Assembly (NCBI GenBank): GCA_900315425.1
Contig: OMZA01000008.1
Coordinates: forward strand, 62,001 to 126,000
Direction: 5' to 3'
Origin: an uncultured Eubacteriales bacterium
GTDB taxonomy: Bacteria; Bacillota; Clostridia; Lachnospirales; Lachnospiraceae
DNA: 64,000 bases
Made by a program: the position numbers and the translations under genes. This document shows, piece after piece, positions 1 to 9,666 of this stretch (its first letter is position 1; every line of letters starts with the position of its first letter). Below the pieces are notes generated by a model. The model was not told the DNA's origin and did not search any database. It saw only the letters and a list, made by a program, of their open reading frames with translations.

Positions 1-59
1 ATAAGAAATAATTTTAGTTAATAAAATTTTATAAAAAATTTTTGAAGAGAGAGTATAAA

Positions 60-1451
60 ATGGAAAAGAAATTATCTAAATATGTTTTAGTAGTATTGTA
101 TTTATTATTTGTATTAACGGGAGTGCTATTTGTTATTAATGATTATAGAATATCTTTATTTATGCCGTTATCACCAATAATATATACAATATGTTTTTTG
201 ATTGTATATCGAAAAAGAAGGAAAGCCTTTAATTCTGTTGTTGTGGTAATTATATATACTATGTTTTTTTTAAGAATGGTAATTGTTCCTGTTATTTACG
301 TAGCCTCTGGGTATACTTCTGTAATCAGAACTGCATCGGGAGTTCAATATCTAAATGAAGCTGTAATGCTTGTTGGGTTTGAATTTATATGTGTAACATT
401 GTTTATACTTTCTAGTAAGAAAATAATAGATATTACATCTTACTCAATTGTTACAGATATTGATGGCGACATAAAAATAAAAAAATATGTAAAAACAATT
501 ATAGTTATATTAATATCAATAGGGATTATATGTATTTTATTAGATAAATCAGTATTAGTAATAGTCTCAACTGTTTTCAACCGATTTACTGATACTGAAC
601 AGATGAATATAAAAAATAGACAAATGCTTATTGAAGTAAAAGAAAAATCGTCGATTGTATTTAATCTATTTATACAAGTAGTGTTTTATTTGCAAATATT
701 AATACCCGCATATGTTATCTCATATGTAACAAGAAAAAGAAGAGAGCAAAAAAACAAAGGATTTATTTTAGGATTATTAGTTGCTTTTTCTTCAGTAATG
801 ATTGTTACAAACGACAATATGAATTCAGTATGTATTATGTTAGCGTGTTTGTTAGTAATGTTTTCGGCATATGAAAAAAAAATGGCCAAAGTTTTGCCAA
901 TAATTGCAACAATTGTTGTGGTATTCGTTTTTTTGTTTTTATTAAAAAAGGTTGGATATAATAATGGTAAAACAAGTTTTTCTGATATTTCAAAGGTTTT
1001 ATGTGCATATTTTGCAGCTTATCCTAACGTAAGCACAGGGTTTGCTGTTCAATATAATGATAAAATTGCATCTTTTTGTGGAGATATTGTTTCGGGAATT
1101 CCATATATGATGGTATTCTTTCCAGGTTTTCCAAAATCAGTTGCCCTATACAATATTGCGGTGCATGGATATTCAGGTATAGTAAATCAAATAATGCCAT
1201 TAATATCTTATGGTTATCAATACTTGGGGATATTTGCACCGTTATTTACCATAATAGTATACAATATGGCATTATGTTTGGAAGAAAAATATAGAAAAAC
1301 AGATAAAACATTTAACAGAATGTTATATGCGTTGATGTTTATAAATTTTGCGATTGGGCCATGTATTTTTGGATTCCCCAGTACCATAAAAAGAGTATGT
1401 TATTTTATACCTTTATTATTGCTAATAAAAATAAATAAAGATAGGAATTGA
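60..1451 (+). CDS. Wzy-like O-antigen/exopolysaccharide polymerase
   Basis: Predicted polytopic membrane protein of about 463 residues, almost entirely hydrophobic segments joined by short basic loops, with a longer polar loop around residues 180-205. The size, the repeated transmembrane helices and the position beside a flippase, a glycosyltransferase and a pyruvyl transferase fit a Wzy-type polymerase that joins repeat units on the outer face of the membrane. Wzy proteins share little sequence, so the call rests on topology and context. I prefer the ATG at 60 over a TTG at 42, because the purine-rich GAAGAGAGAG just upstream is well placed for it. The gene is very AT-rich, like the following genes and unlike the ribosomal region. 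Confidence 0.6.
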   Translation: MEKKLSKYVLVVLYLLFVLTGVLFVINDYRISLFMPLSPIIYTICFLIVYRKRRKAFNSVVVVIIYTMFFLRMVIVPVIYVASGYTSVIRTASGVQYLNEAVMLVGFEFICVTLFILSSKKIIDITSYSIVTDIDGDIKIKKYVKTIIVILISIGIICILLDKSVLVIVSTVFNRFTDTEQMNIKNRQMLIEVKEKSSIVFNLFIQVVFYLQILIPAYVISYVTRKRREQKNKGFILGLLVAFSSVMIVTNDNMNSVCIMLACLLVMFSAYEKKMAKVLPIIATIVVVFVFLFLLKKVGYNNGKTSFSDISKVLCAYFAAYPNVSTGFAVQYNDKIASFCGDIVSGIPYMMVFFPGFPKSVALYNIAVHGYSGIVNQIMPLISYGYQYLGIFAPLFTIIVYNMALCLEEKYRKTDKTFNRMLYALMFINFAIGPCIFGFPSTIKRVCYFIPLLLLIKINKDRN

Positions 1452-2024
1452 TGTTAAGGCGTCTAATACTATAGCAAAGATAGTTATAATAGCAATATTA
1501 TCTATGATAGGAATGGTATTTCCTCAATTTGGCAATAGGATGCCATTATCATTAGATATTTCTTTGGTTGGTTTGATTTTCGTATTTGTGGGAAGAATGT
1601 TTAAAAAAATATATACTAATTTTCTTGTAAAAAATATGCGTTTTTTAGCATAATTGGTGTTATTTGTATTTCTACGACGATAGAATTAAATGATTTGGTA
1701 AATATGCGATTAGGAATTTATGGTAATGAATTTTTATTTTATGTAAATGCAATTTTAATGACATTATTTTTGTATTTATTATGTAAGTTTATTTCAAATT
1801 TTAAAAGTTGTTTTATAAATGAAATAGCATATATTGGTAAAAATAGTATTGTATATTTAGGTTTCAATCAATTAATACTTATTTTTTTAAAGAAAATAAG
1901 TGTAGATAACAATTGGTTGAATTTTCTTTTAAAGATATTATCGTTAATGCTGTGTTTAGGATTATTACATTGTATAACAAAGGTAATCATGAATAGTAAA
2001 CTAAAGATACTAATAGGAAAGTAA
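1452..2024 (+). pseudogene. Remnant of an acyltransferase-3 family membrane protein
   Basis: Two open stretches in different frames look like the C-terminal half of an integral-membrane O-acyltransferase. One runs to a stop near 1653 and contains a hydrophobic FPQFGNRMPLSLDISL stretch. The other runs to 2024 and contains IAYIGKNSIVYLGFNQ, typical of the fucose/oligosaccharide O-acetyltransferase family. The N-terminal half is absent, and the reading frame abuts the end of the polymerase gene, which suggests a deletion plus a frameshift near 1650. It probably once O-acetylated the surface polysaccharide. The family call is by motif appearance; the broken state is seen directly. Confidence 0.55.
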
Positions 2025-2043
2025 CTAAGATACGAGGTAAAAT

Positions 2044-3183
2044 GTGAAAGTTTTATATATAGGTGGAGATAGCCTTCCAACAGGAGCAAGTTTTTCGATG
2101 GAAAAGTTGATAGAGGAAGAGGAAAAACTTGGAATTGAGGTGATACCAGTTGTTCATGAGGGAAATACAGAACAGTTACTAAATAAAAAAGGGAAAAAGC
2201 ATTATGTAGTGAATTCTTGGTCTTGGATGGTTGGAAATAATTATTCTAGGATGAAAGTGTTAATATATAGGATAATAAAAAGTTTTTTGAATATTCCATG
2301 TTATTATCAGTATAAAAAAATAATAAAAAAAGAAAATCCAGATATTGTACATATAAATGCAATTACAACATATGTAGGTTTAAAGGCCGCAATAAAACTA
2401 AAAAAAAGAACAGTTTGGCACATACGAGAATTACTAGAAGAAGACTTAAATGGTCGATTTTGGAGTAAAAAACAGGCATATAGATTAATGGGAAAAACAG
2501 ATTATTTTATTGCAATTTCGAAATGTGTAGAAGAAAAATATAAAAAAATTGTTGGTAGTAAAAGAATAAGTTGTATATACAATGGTATAGATACAAATTT
2601 GTTTTACAATGAAAAACATCGTATTCTTATAAATGACAAAATTATAATAACAATGGCGGGAAGATTAACAAAGGAAAAAGGACAGAGTCTATGTTTGGAT
2701 GCATTAGCACCGTTATTAAATGAAAATAGTAATATTGTCTTGCAATTTGCTGGAGAAGGAGATAAAGAAGTTATAGATGAAATAATTCATATAAAAAATA
2801 AATATAATTTGGGGGATAATAGAGTAAAATTACTTGGATTTATAAATGATATGGCTAGTTTATGGAGTGAAACTGATATTGCAATAGTATATTCTAAATG
2901 TGAAGCATTTGGTCGAGTAACTATTGAGGCAAAAATGGCGGGAGCTCTAGTTGTTGGATATGATAGTGGAGGAACAACTGAATTAATAGAGGATGGATTA
3001 GATGGGTATTTATTTAACGACTCAAAAGTATTATTATATGATGTTGTCAAAAACTGTATATTAAATGCTGATGAGTCAAGAAAAGTTGCTGAACGAGGTA
3101 GAGATTTGGCTTCAAAAAAATTTACGTCTGAAAACAATGCAAAACAAGTTTATAAATTATATCAGAATATTTTAAAAAAATAG
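2044..3183 (+). CDS. GT4-family glycosyltransferase
   Basis: A 379-residue cytosolic glycosyltransferase of the GT-B fold, GT4 (group 1) family. The N-terminal Rossmann domain begins MKVLYIGGDSLPTGAS. The C-terminal nucleotide-sugar domain has TMAGRLTKEKGQ and the family's E-x7-E signature in CEAFGRVTIEAKMAG, followed by GGTTELIEDGLDGYL. It would transfer a sugar from a nucleotide donor to the lipid-linked repeat unit. The start is GTG at 2044; the ATG two bases upstream runs straight into a stop. It lies 20 bp after the acyltransferase remnant and 24 bp before the flippase, as in an operon. Donor and acceptor sugars cannot be read from the sequence. Confidence 0.85.
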   Translation: MKVLYIGGDSLPTGASFSMEKLIEEEEKLGIEVIPVVHEGNTEQLLNKKGKKHYVVNSWSWMVGNNYSRMKVLIYRIIKSFLNIPCYYQYKKIIKKENPDIVHINAITTYVGLKAAIKLKKRTVWHIRELLEEDLNGRFWSKKQAYRLMGKTDYFIAISKCVEEKYKKIVGSKRISCIYNGIDTNLFYNEKHRILINDKIIITMAGRLTKEKGQSLCLDALAPLLNENSNIVLQFAGEGDKEVIDEIIHIKNKYNLGDNRVKLLGFINDMASLWSETDIAIVYSKCEAFGRVTIEAKMAGALVVGYDSGGTTELIEDGLDGYLFNDSKVLLYDVVKNCILNADESRKVAERGRDLASKKFTSENNAKQVYKLYQNILKK

Positions 3184-3207
3184 TAGCAAATTATTTGGAG
3201 GAAGAGA

Positions 3208-4716
3208 ATGCGACGTAAGAACATATACAAAAGCGCAATAGCAGGATTGCTTGAAGAGGGAATAGCAGTTATATGTGGCTTTATTTTGCCTAGAATGATT
3301 TTATCTTATTTTGGCTCAGATTATAATGGAATTATTGCATCTGTTACACAATTCATAGGATGTATTGCACTTTTAAAATCAGGAATAGGGATGGCAACAA
3401 AAGCGGCGTTATATGAACCTCTGTATAATAATGATAACAAAAGAATAAGTGAAATAATGGCGGCAACTACAAAGTTTTTGAGAAAAGTTGCATTTATTTT
3501 TGTTTTAGGAATAATAATTTTTGCTTGTGTATATCCAATGTTTGTTAAGGAAAGTTTTGACTGGGGATTTACTGCTTCACTTGTTTTAATTATAAGTTTA
3601 GGCACTTTTTTTCAATATTATTTTGGGTTATCAAATCAATTATTGTTAGAGGCAGATCAAAAATACTATATAGTGTCGATAATAACAATTGTTAATATTG
3701 TTTTTAATACAATTATATCTGTAATTTGTATGAAACTAGGAATGTCTATACATGGTGTGAAATTGTGTAGCTCAGTGGTATATTGTAGTACTCCTATCGC
3801 TTTAAATTATTATGTTTATAAAAAATATAATTTAGATAAAAAGGTAGAGCCAGATTGGATGAGTATTTCAAAGAGATGGGACGCATTTGGAATGCAACTA
3901 GCAAATTTTATTAATGATAATACGGATATTATAGTCGCTACTCTTTTTTTGAATATGAAAGAAGTTTCGGTATATACAATTTATTATTTGGTTATAAATG
4001 GCATAAAAAAAATTATATTTCGAATTTCAAAAGGAGTCGAGTCGGCATTAGGTAACTTAAAGGCGGAAAAAAATGAAATAAAATTAAGGGAGATTTTCAA
4101 GGAATTTGAATTTGTTTTGAATGGAATATGTACATTCGTTTTTTCTTGTTTAATTACGCTAATTGTGCCATTTGTAGGGGTATATACAAAAGGTGTAACG
4201 GATGTTAATTATACAAGATATGTATTTGCGTTTGTGGCATGCTGTGCAGAATTATTTTATTGCTTGAGATTAGCTTATACATTTATGGTACAAGCGGTAG
4301 GTGCTTTTTCTGAAACAAAAAAATATTTTTACATAGAGGCGATAATTAATATAATATCATCTGTTATTCTTGTGAAATTTATGGGACTTGTTGGCATTGT
4401 TGTTGGTACATTGATTGCTATGATTTATAGGACATATATTTTTGCATATTATGTTTATAATGAAATATTAAAGATTTCTTTTACAGGATTCTATAAAAGT
4501 ATTGTTATAACGATTGGGGGTGTTTTTACAAATGGAATTATAGGTATGTTTATAATGAGCAGTGTAGATGTGAATAATTACTTACAATGGTTTGGAGTAG
4601 CTTTGCTTGTGGCATTGGTTGATTTGATTATAACAATTTTGATTTATTATATATGTAACGCAGAATTTTTTATGAAAACATTAAAATTATTAGTAAGGAG
4701 GGTAAAAAATGAATAA
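3208..4716 (+). CDS. Wzx-type polysaccharide flippase (MATE/MOP superfamily)
   Basis: A 502-residue protein with about 12-14 hydrophobic helices, a basic N-terminus (MRRKNIYKS) and the usual length of the MOP-superfamily polysaccharide transporters. It would move undecaprenyl-linked repeat units across the membrane for polymerisation by the neighbouring Wzy-like protein. A GGAGGAAGAG ribosome binding site precedes the ATG. Its last 8 bp overlap the pyruvyl transferase start, so the two are translationally coupled. The family call is strong on topology and context; the substrate is unknown. Confidence 0.8.
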   Translation: MRRKNIYKSAIAGLLEEGIAVICGFILPRMILSYFGSDYNGIIASVTQFIGCIALLKSGIGMATKAALYEPLYNNDNKRISEIMAATTKFLRKVAFIFVLGIIIFACVYPMFVKESFDWGFTASLVLIISLGTFFQYYFGLSNQLLLEADQKYYIVSIITIVNIVFNTIISVICMKLGMSIHGVKLCSSVVYCSTPIALNYYVYKKYNLDKKVEPDWMSISKRWDAFGMQLANFINDNTDIIVATLFLNMKEVSVYTIYYLVINGIKKIIFRISKGVESALGNLKAEKNEIKLREIFKEFEFVLNGICTFVFSCLITLIVPFVGVYTKGVTDVNYTRYVFAFVACCAELFYCLRLAYTFMVQAVGAFSETKKYFYIEAIINIISSVILVKFMGLVGIVVGTLIAMIYRTYIFAYYVYNEILKISFTGFYKSIVITIGGVFTNGIIGMFIMSSVDVNNYLQWFGVALLVALVDLIITILIYYICNAEFFMKTLKLLVRRVKNE

Positions 4717-5857
4717 AATAGGAATAGCATCCCCATATCGAGTTGCTAATTATGGAACAAAGTTACAAGCATATGCGATTTCAGAATACATAAAAAATAT
4801 TACAGGAAAAGAGACAGAAATAATTAATTTTGCACCTAGCGACGATCATAGGATACAAGTGATTTTACGTAAAGTATTTTCGTGTAAGAGAAATATTGCA
4901 AGAATTAAAAAAATTGTTATGGACAAAAAAAATAAAAAAAATGATATTTCAAGAAAACAACTAGAACGTGTTAGAGCCATAAATAAATTTGATGATATGT
5001 TACCGCTTGGTGAAAAAATTAAGAATTGGAATGAGTTGAAAGAATCTTCAAAACAATACGATTGTGTTATATGTGGGAGTGATCAGATATGGTTGCCGGA
5101 TAATTTGAAAGATAGATACTATACATTGGAGTTCTGTGACGATGATGTAAAAAAAGGTTCCTATGCAGCAAGCTTAGGAGTAGAAGTTCTTAATAATAGG
5201 CAGAAAAAAAAATATGCCAAATTTTTGAATAAACTTGATTTTATTTCTGTTAGAGAAAATATTGGACGGGATTTATTAAAATCGTTTTTTAATAAAAAAG
5301 ACGTTACATGGGTATGTGATCCAACATTGTTATTAACTAAAAAACAATGGTCTGATGTAGAAGAGAGACCAAAAGTATTGGACAGTATATCTGGTGATTA
5401 TGTGTTTTGCTATTTTTTAGGAACTAATGAAGAACATCGTCAGGTTGTTTATAAATATGCTAAAGAAAAAAAATTAAAAATTTTATCAATAGCAAATTTT
5501 AAAGGGATTTGTGAATCAGATACTAAATTATCGGATTTTCAATTATATAATCTTACAGTAAATGAATTTTTATATTTAATACATCATTCAACCATGGTGT
5601 GCACAGATTCAATGCATGCAACAATCTTTTCTATAATATTTGAAACAAATTTTATTACTTTTGAAAGATTTAAAAATAGTGATAGTGATTCTAGAAATTC
5701 AAGAATATACTCATTGTTGAAAGTTATGAAGTTGGAGGATAGACTTTATAAAGGAGAAAAAATTTTAGAAAAACAAATAGATTATGATGAAAATATAGAT
5801 ACTCGAGAAAAATATATTAATTACTCGAAAGACTATATTATGAAAGAGATAGTATAG
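4709..5857 (+). CDS. Polysaccharide pyruvyl transferase family protein
   Basis: A 382-residue protein of the CsaB/WcaK-type family that adds ketal-linked pyruvate from phosphoenolpyruvate to a sugar of the polysaccharide, or of the glycosyltransferase-like relatives in this family. Recognisable features are the N-terminal YRVANYGTKLQAYA segment, the VICGSDQIWLPD motif near residue 125, and the C-terminal DSMHATIFSIIF block near residue 310. The AAGGAGGG ribosome binding site lies inside the end of the flippase gene, and the start overlaps it by 8 bp. A pyruvate ketal would make the surface glycan acidic. Confidence 0.8.
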   Translation: MNKIGIASPYRVANYGTKLQAYAISEYIKNITGKETEIINFAPSDDHRIQVILRKVFSCKRNIARIKKIVMDKKNKKNDISRKQLERVRAINKFDDMLPLGEKIKNWNELKESSKQYDCVICGSDQIWLPDNLKDRYYTLEFCDDDVKKGSYAASLGVEVLNNRQKKKYAKFLNKLDFISVRENIGRDLLKSFFNKKDVTWVCDPTLLLTKKQWSDVEERPKVLDSISGDYVFCYFLGTNEEHRQVVYKYAKEKKLKILSIANFKGICESDTKLSDFQLYNLTVNEFLYLIHHSTMVCTDSMHATIFSIIFETNFITFERFKNSDSDSRNSRIYSLLKVMKLEDRLYKGEKILEKQIDYDENIDTREKYINYSKDYIMKEIV

Positions 5858-5941
5858 TTTATATTGGAAAATTGTATATTATTTTTTCAAATTTGTAATG
5901 TATCTTTTGAAACACTTGCGAAAAATACGAAAGATAATTGA

Positions 5942-6079
5942 AAATATATATATCTAAAAGATAAAACAAGGTGGATTGTTGCTCCGGTTTTACGTAATGC
6001 TAGATATTATAATAAACATCTAAATAAAAGTACAAAATTAAAAATATTAATATTAGATAATAAAAATATTTTATCGTAA
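5942..6079 (+). pseudogene. Possible C-terminal remnant of a glycosyltransferase
   Basis: In the 259-bp gap before the RmlC-like gene, one frame stays open for 45 codons and ends at 6079. It reads RWIVAPVLRNARYYNKHLNK followed by a Lys/Ile-rich tail, resembling the C-terminal tail of family 2 glycosyltransferases. There is no start codon with a ribosome binding site, so it is at most a fragment left by recombination at the edge of the variable locus. The match is weak and by eye only. Confidence 0.25.
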
Positions 6080-6116
6080 ATATAATTGTAATTAAATAAT
6101 AGTATTTAGGAGTGTT

Positions 6117-6695
6117 ATGAAACTACTTTCCACCAAACTCTCTACTCACCTTCTTGAACCTGCCGTCATTCCTGATGTTCGTGGTTGGTTCCAAGTGGCG
6201 TTTAGTATAGAGGACTTACACAAACTTAATATTCCTTTTAACTCAGTTTACCAGCTGAACCATTCTTATACAGAGCATAAGGGTGTTGTTAGAGGTCCTA
6301 ATTACCAGATGAGACCATATAATCAGGCTAAGGTTATTCGAGTGGTTAAAGGTGCTATCTATTCTGTGGGAATTGATATTGATCCTGAAAGCGAGAATTA
6401 CGGGCATTCTGTGGGTTTTTATTTATCAGCAGAGAATAAGTATCTTATGTACGTTCCTAACACGTATGCCCATGGATTTACGTCTTTAGAGGATGATACA
6501 GAGATTGAATACTTTACAGATAACGTGTATTGCTATGAAGCGGCTAAAAGCTTTAGATTCGATGATAAGGCCCTTATAGACGAAAGTGGGGCACAGGGGA
6601 TAGACTGGACTATGGGAGGCAAAGTGAATCTTAACCTTTCTATTAGGTCAGATAAGAATTCTAATGCACCGGATTTTAAGTATTGTGAATTTTAA
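6117..6695 (+). CDS. RmlC-like cupin (dTDP-4-dehydrorhamnose 3,5-epimerase family), altered active site
   Basis: A 192-residue cupin with the family's order: VRGWFQ near 21-26, the GVVRG-x-x-YQ block at 57-64, YVPNTYAHGF at 112-121 and EYFTDNVY near 131. Normal RmlC proteins have RGLHYQ, whose His is the catalytic base. Here it reads RGPNYQ, so Asn62 replaces that His while Tyr132 is kept. It may catalyse a different sugar isomerisation or be inactive. The ATG follows TTAGGAGTG. Base composition is less AT-rich than the upstream genes, so it probably belongs to the stable flank. It converges on the epimerase and shares a terminator with it. Confidence 0.65.
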   Translation: MKLLSTKLSTHLLEPAVIPDVRGWFQVAFSIEDLHKLNIPFNSVYQLNHSYTEHKGVVRGPNYQMRPYNQAKVIRVVKGAIYSVGIDIDPESENYGHSVGFYLSAENKYLMYVPNTYAHGFTSLEDDTEIEYFTDNVYCYEAAKSFRFDDKALIDESGAQGIDWTMGGKVNLNLSIRSDKNSNAPDFKYCEF

Positions 6696-6708
6696 TTAAG
6701 ATAAACAG

Positions 6709-6749
6709 AGAACTTCTTAACAGCATAATATATGCTATCAAGAAGTTCT
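6709..6749. terminator. Bidirectional rho-independent terminator
   Basis: Inverted repeat AGAACTTCTT ... AAGAAGTTCT, with an inner palindromic TAGCATATATTATGCT-like core. It is followed by a T-rich tail on the plus strand and preceded by an A-rich stretch serving the minus strand. It sits between the convergent RmlC-like and epimerase genes. Confidence 0.8.
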
Positions 6750-6755
6750 TTTATT

Positions 6756-7841
6756 TTATGAACAGTAAAACATCTTATACCATTCTGCGAATTTTCTTAA
6801 TCCATCTCTAAGACTCGTACTTGGTTTAAAACCAAAGTCTCTTTCTAGGGCTGTTGTATCTGCATATGTAACTGGTACATCACCAGGTTGCATTGCTACT
6901 AGTTTTTTATGATTTTCAAAGTCGTAATCCTCAGGAAGAACCTTTGCTCTTACAAGTTCTTGTTGAAGGATGTCCACAAAGTCTAGTAGATTCTCTGGTT
7001 TGTTATTACCGATGTTATAGATGGAATATGGTGGAATAGGAAGTCCATCCTCGCCGTCCTTTCTCTCAGGTGGTGCCTGCATTACCAGAGTTACACCGTG
7101 AACGATATCATCTATGTAGGTAAAGTCTCTTTGGCAATTACCATAGTTAAATATCTGGATTGTCTCTCCCTTTAACAACTTATTTGTAAAGCCAAAGTAT
7201 GCCATATCAGGTCTTCCTGCGGGACCGTATACTGTGAAGAATCTTAAACCTGTTGATGGTATGTTATATAATTTTGAATACGCGTGAGCCATAAGCTCGT
7301 CGCTTTTCTTAGTTGCTGCATACAATGAAACTGGGTTATCCACCTTGTCATCAGTGCTATAAGGTATTTTTTTATTGGTGCCATATACAGATGAAGAAGA
7401 TGCATACACTAAGTGTTCTACACCCTTATTTCCATTGTCATAGCTGTGTCTACAAGCTTCTAATATATTGTAAAATCCAATGAGGTTGGACTGAATATAG
7501 GCATCTGGGTTGGCGATGGAATATCTTACTCCAGCCTGGGCACCTAGATTTACCACAATATCTGGATTGTATTTGGTAAATATATCATCAATGGTACTTT
7601 TATCTGCTAAATCGCCTTTTACAAATGTATATGATGATTCGGGATGCGCATCCACACATTTATCTATTTCTTTCATACGCCACTTTTTTATATTTACATC
7701 GTAGTAGTCATTTACATTATCAAGTCCGATGATGTTAATTGGAGAGTGAGTTTTTAAAAGTTCCAGTACCAAGTTGCTGCCAATAAATCCTGCAGACCCA
7801 GTGATAAATATAGTTTTGTTTTGTAAATTGATTTTGTTCAT
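6756..7841 (-). CDS. UDP-glucuronate 4-epimerase-type NAD-dependent epimerase
   Basis: A 361-residue extended short-chain dehydrogenase. The N-terminal NAD site reads TGSAGFIGSN. The catalytic SSS-x-VYG near 148-154 and YAATK near 172 are present. The RFFTVYGPAGRPDMA and GNCQRDFTYIDDIVHG blocks are typical of UDP-glucuronate 4-epimerases. It would convert UDP-glucuronate to UDP-galacturonate as a precursor for surface glycans. It lies 26 bp downstream of the UDP-glucose 6-dehydrogenase gene, which makes its substrate, so the two form a pathway operon: UDP-Glc to UDP-GlcA to UDP-GalA. Confidence 0.88.
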   Translation of the reverse strand: MNKINLQNKTIFITGSAGFIGSNLVLELLKTHSPINIIGLDNVNDYYDVNIKKWRMKEIDKCVDAHPESSYTFVKGDLADKSTIDDIFTKYNPDIVVNLGAQAGVRYSIANPDAYIQSNLIGFYNILEACRHSYDNGNKGVEHLVYASSSSVYGTNKKIPYSTDDKVDNPVSLYAATKKSDELMAHAYSKLYNIPSTGLRFFTVYGPAGRPDMAYFGFTNKLLKGETIQIFNYGNCQRDFTYIDDIVHGVTLVMQAPPERKDGEDGLPIPPYSIYNIGNNKPENLLDFVDILQQELVRAKVLPEDYDFENHKKLVAMQPGDVPVTYADTTALERDFGFKPSTSLRDGLRKFAEWYKMFYCS

Positions 7842-7867
7842 TGTATATTCTCCTAATGAAGTACGTA

Positions 7868-9340
7868 TTAATCTCTTTTGAAAATATCTCTGGTATATAC
7901 TTTGTCTGCTACATCATCAAGACATGTATCATATCTGTTTGCTATGATTGCCTGGCTTAGTTTTTTGAATTTTTTAAGGTCGTTCACTACTTCTGAACCA
8001 AAGAAGGTTGTTCCGTTTTCCAATGTAGGTTCGTAAATAATTACTGTAGCTCCCTTGGCTTTGATTCGTTTCATAACTCCTTGGATTGATGATTGACGGA
8101 AGTTGTCAGAGTTACTCTTCATTGTTAAACGATATACACCAATAACTACTTCGTGTTCTTTGTTAGGATCCCAGTTGCTGTTCTCTCCATAGGCACCGGA
8201 TAATTCAAGGATTCTGTCTGCGATGAAGTCTTTTCTAGTTCTGTTAGATTCTACAATGGCAGATATCATGTTCTGAGGTACGTCCTGGAAGTTTGCCAGG
8301 AGCTGCTTGGTATCCTTTGGCAAGCAGTAGCCGCCATATCCGAAGGATGGATTGTTGTAGTGGGTTCCAATACGTGGGTCTAAGCACACGCCGTCTATGA
8401 TTTGCTGAGTGTTAAGACCTTTAGTTTCTGAATAGGTATCCAGCTCGTTAAAGTATGATACACGTAAAGCCAGATAAGTATTTGCAAATAGTTTAACAGC
8501 CTCGGCCTCTGTAAATCCCATGAATAGCGTCTTTACGTCTTTCTTTATAGCACCCTGTTTAAGTAACTTTGCAAATGTCTCAGCCTTTTCTCTTGTAGCT
8601 TCATCGCAGGATACGATGATTCTGGAAGGATAAAGGTTATCATACAGTGCCTTGGATTCTCTAAGAAATTCAGGACTGAAGATTATATTGTTAGTATTGT
8701 ATTTTTTCCTAACAGATAAAGTGTAGCCAACAGGTATTGTTGATTTTATAATCATGGTTGCCATTGGATTTACTTTTAATACAAGTTCGATAACAGCTTC
8801 CACAGCAGAGCAGTCAAAGAAGTTCTTTTTGCTGTCATAGTTGGTTGGCGCTGCGATGATTATGTAATCAGCATTTGCGTAAGCACTTTCTCCATCTAAT
8901 GTAGCTGTAAGATCTAGATCTTTTTCAGCCAAATATTTTTCTATATAATCGTCCTGAATAGGGGATTTTTTGTTGTTAATTAACTCCACCTTTTCTGGAA
9001 TTATATCTACCGCTGTAACATGGTTGTGCTGGGCAAGAAGTGTTGCCAAAGAAAGTCCTACATAGCCAGTACCAGCTACTGCGATATTATATTTTTTCAT
9101 AGGTGTGGTGCTTGTAGAATCTGAAGTATCTTCTACAAAAAGATTAGTTAAGTCGAAGTCTAGAACTTCTGCAAGTTTCTCTAACTGGTTAATAGTTGGT
9201 GTGTATTCTAAATTCTCAATGCGACCAATCATAGAACGATTGATACCGGTAAACTCAGATAAACGAGCCTGAGTAAGGTTCATTTCCTTGCGCTTTGCAG
9301 AGATAGTATCTGCAAGAAGCTGGTTAGATAATTTTTTCAT
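7868..9340 (-). CDS. UDP-glucose 6-dehydrogenase with N-terminal XRE-type HTH domain
   Basis: A 490-residue fusion. Residues about 8-65 form a Cro/C1-type helix-turn-helix ([20 protein letters not shown]). From Met81 onward it is a complete UDP-glucose/GDP-mannose dehydrogenase: NAD site [10 protein letters not shown] near 88, central FSPEFLRES, and the catalytic Cys in [11 protein letters not shown]. The enzyme oxidises UDP-glucose to UDP-glucuronate with two NAD+. Ordinary enzymes start where Met81 lies, so the HTH is an addition; no clear ribosome binding site precedes Met81. The AGGTTACCATG context supports the upstream start. A regulatory role for the HTH, perhaps on its own promoter, is inference. 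Confidence 0.9.
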   Translation of the reverse strand: MKKLSNQLLADTISAKRKEMNLTQARLSEFTGINRSMIGRIENLEYTPTINQLEKLAEVLDFDLTNLFVEDTSDSTSTTPMKKYNIAVAGTGYVGLSLATLLAQHNHVTAVDIIPEKVELINNKKSPIQDDYIEKYLAEKDLDLTATLDGESAYANADYIIIAAPTNYDSKKNFFDCSAVEAVIELVLKVNPMATMIIKSTIPVGYTLSVRKKYNTNNIIFSPEFLRESKALYDNLYPSRIIVSCDEATREKAETFAKLLKQGAIKKDVKTLFMGFTEAEAVKLFANTYLALRVSYFNELDTYSETKGLNTQQIIDGVCLDPRIGTHYNNPSFGYGGYCLPKDTKQLLANFQDVPQNMISAIVESNRTRKDFIADRILELSGAYGENSNWDPNKEHEVVIGVYRLTMKSNSDNFRQSSIQGVMKRIKAKGATVIIYEPTLENGTTFFGSEVVNDLKKFKKLSQAIIANRYDTCLDDVADKVYTRDIFKRD

Positions 9341-9666
9341 GGTAACCTCTCATATAATTGATGATGTTTTAAATAGCATCGAGTAGCTATTCGATATGAA
9401 AAGATTATATAACATGATGCTGTGAATAGCAAGATGGGAGAGGGGATTTAATTGGATGGGTGGACATGAACTTTTGCAAACTAGAACCTCAGATTTTAAT
9501 TAAGCCAACTACGACAATGATTATCAATAAGGTATATAATCATAACGCAATGAAGCGTTAATATTGAATTATAAGTTAAAAATACAAAAGAAACGAAAAA
9601 AAACATTGCGTTTGATTTAGCGAGATGTTAGTATGTAGGTACGTCTAATAGAAAGGATGTGGCAGT
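9341..9666. promoter_or_regulatory. Divergent intergenic region with two promoters and an operator-like repeat
   Basis: Minus-strand promoter for the HTH-dehydrogenase at 9404-9432: TTGCTA, 17-bp spacer, TATAAT. Just downstream, around the expected start point, lies the inverted repeat ATCGA-N8-TCGAT (9378-9395), a plausible operator. Plus-strand promoter for the ATPase/TOPRIM pair at 9606-9634: TTGCGT, 17 bp, TAGTAT. A GAAAGGATG ribosome binding site precedes 9667. No further gene is seen in the gap. Promoters were assigned by consensus match only. Confidence 0.5.
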
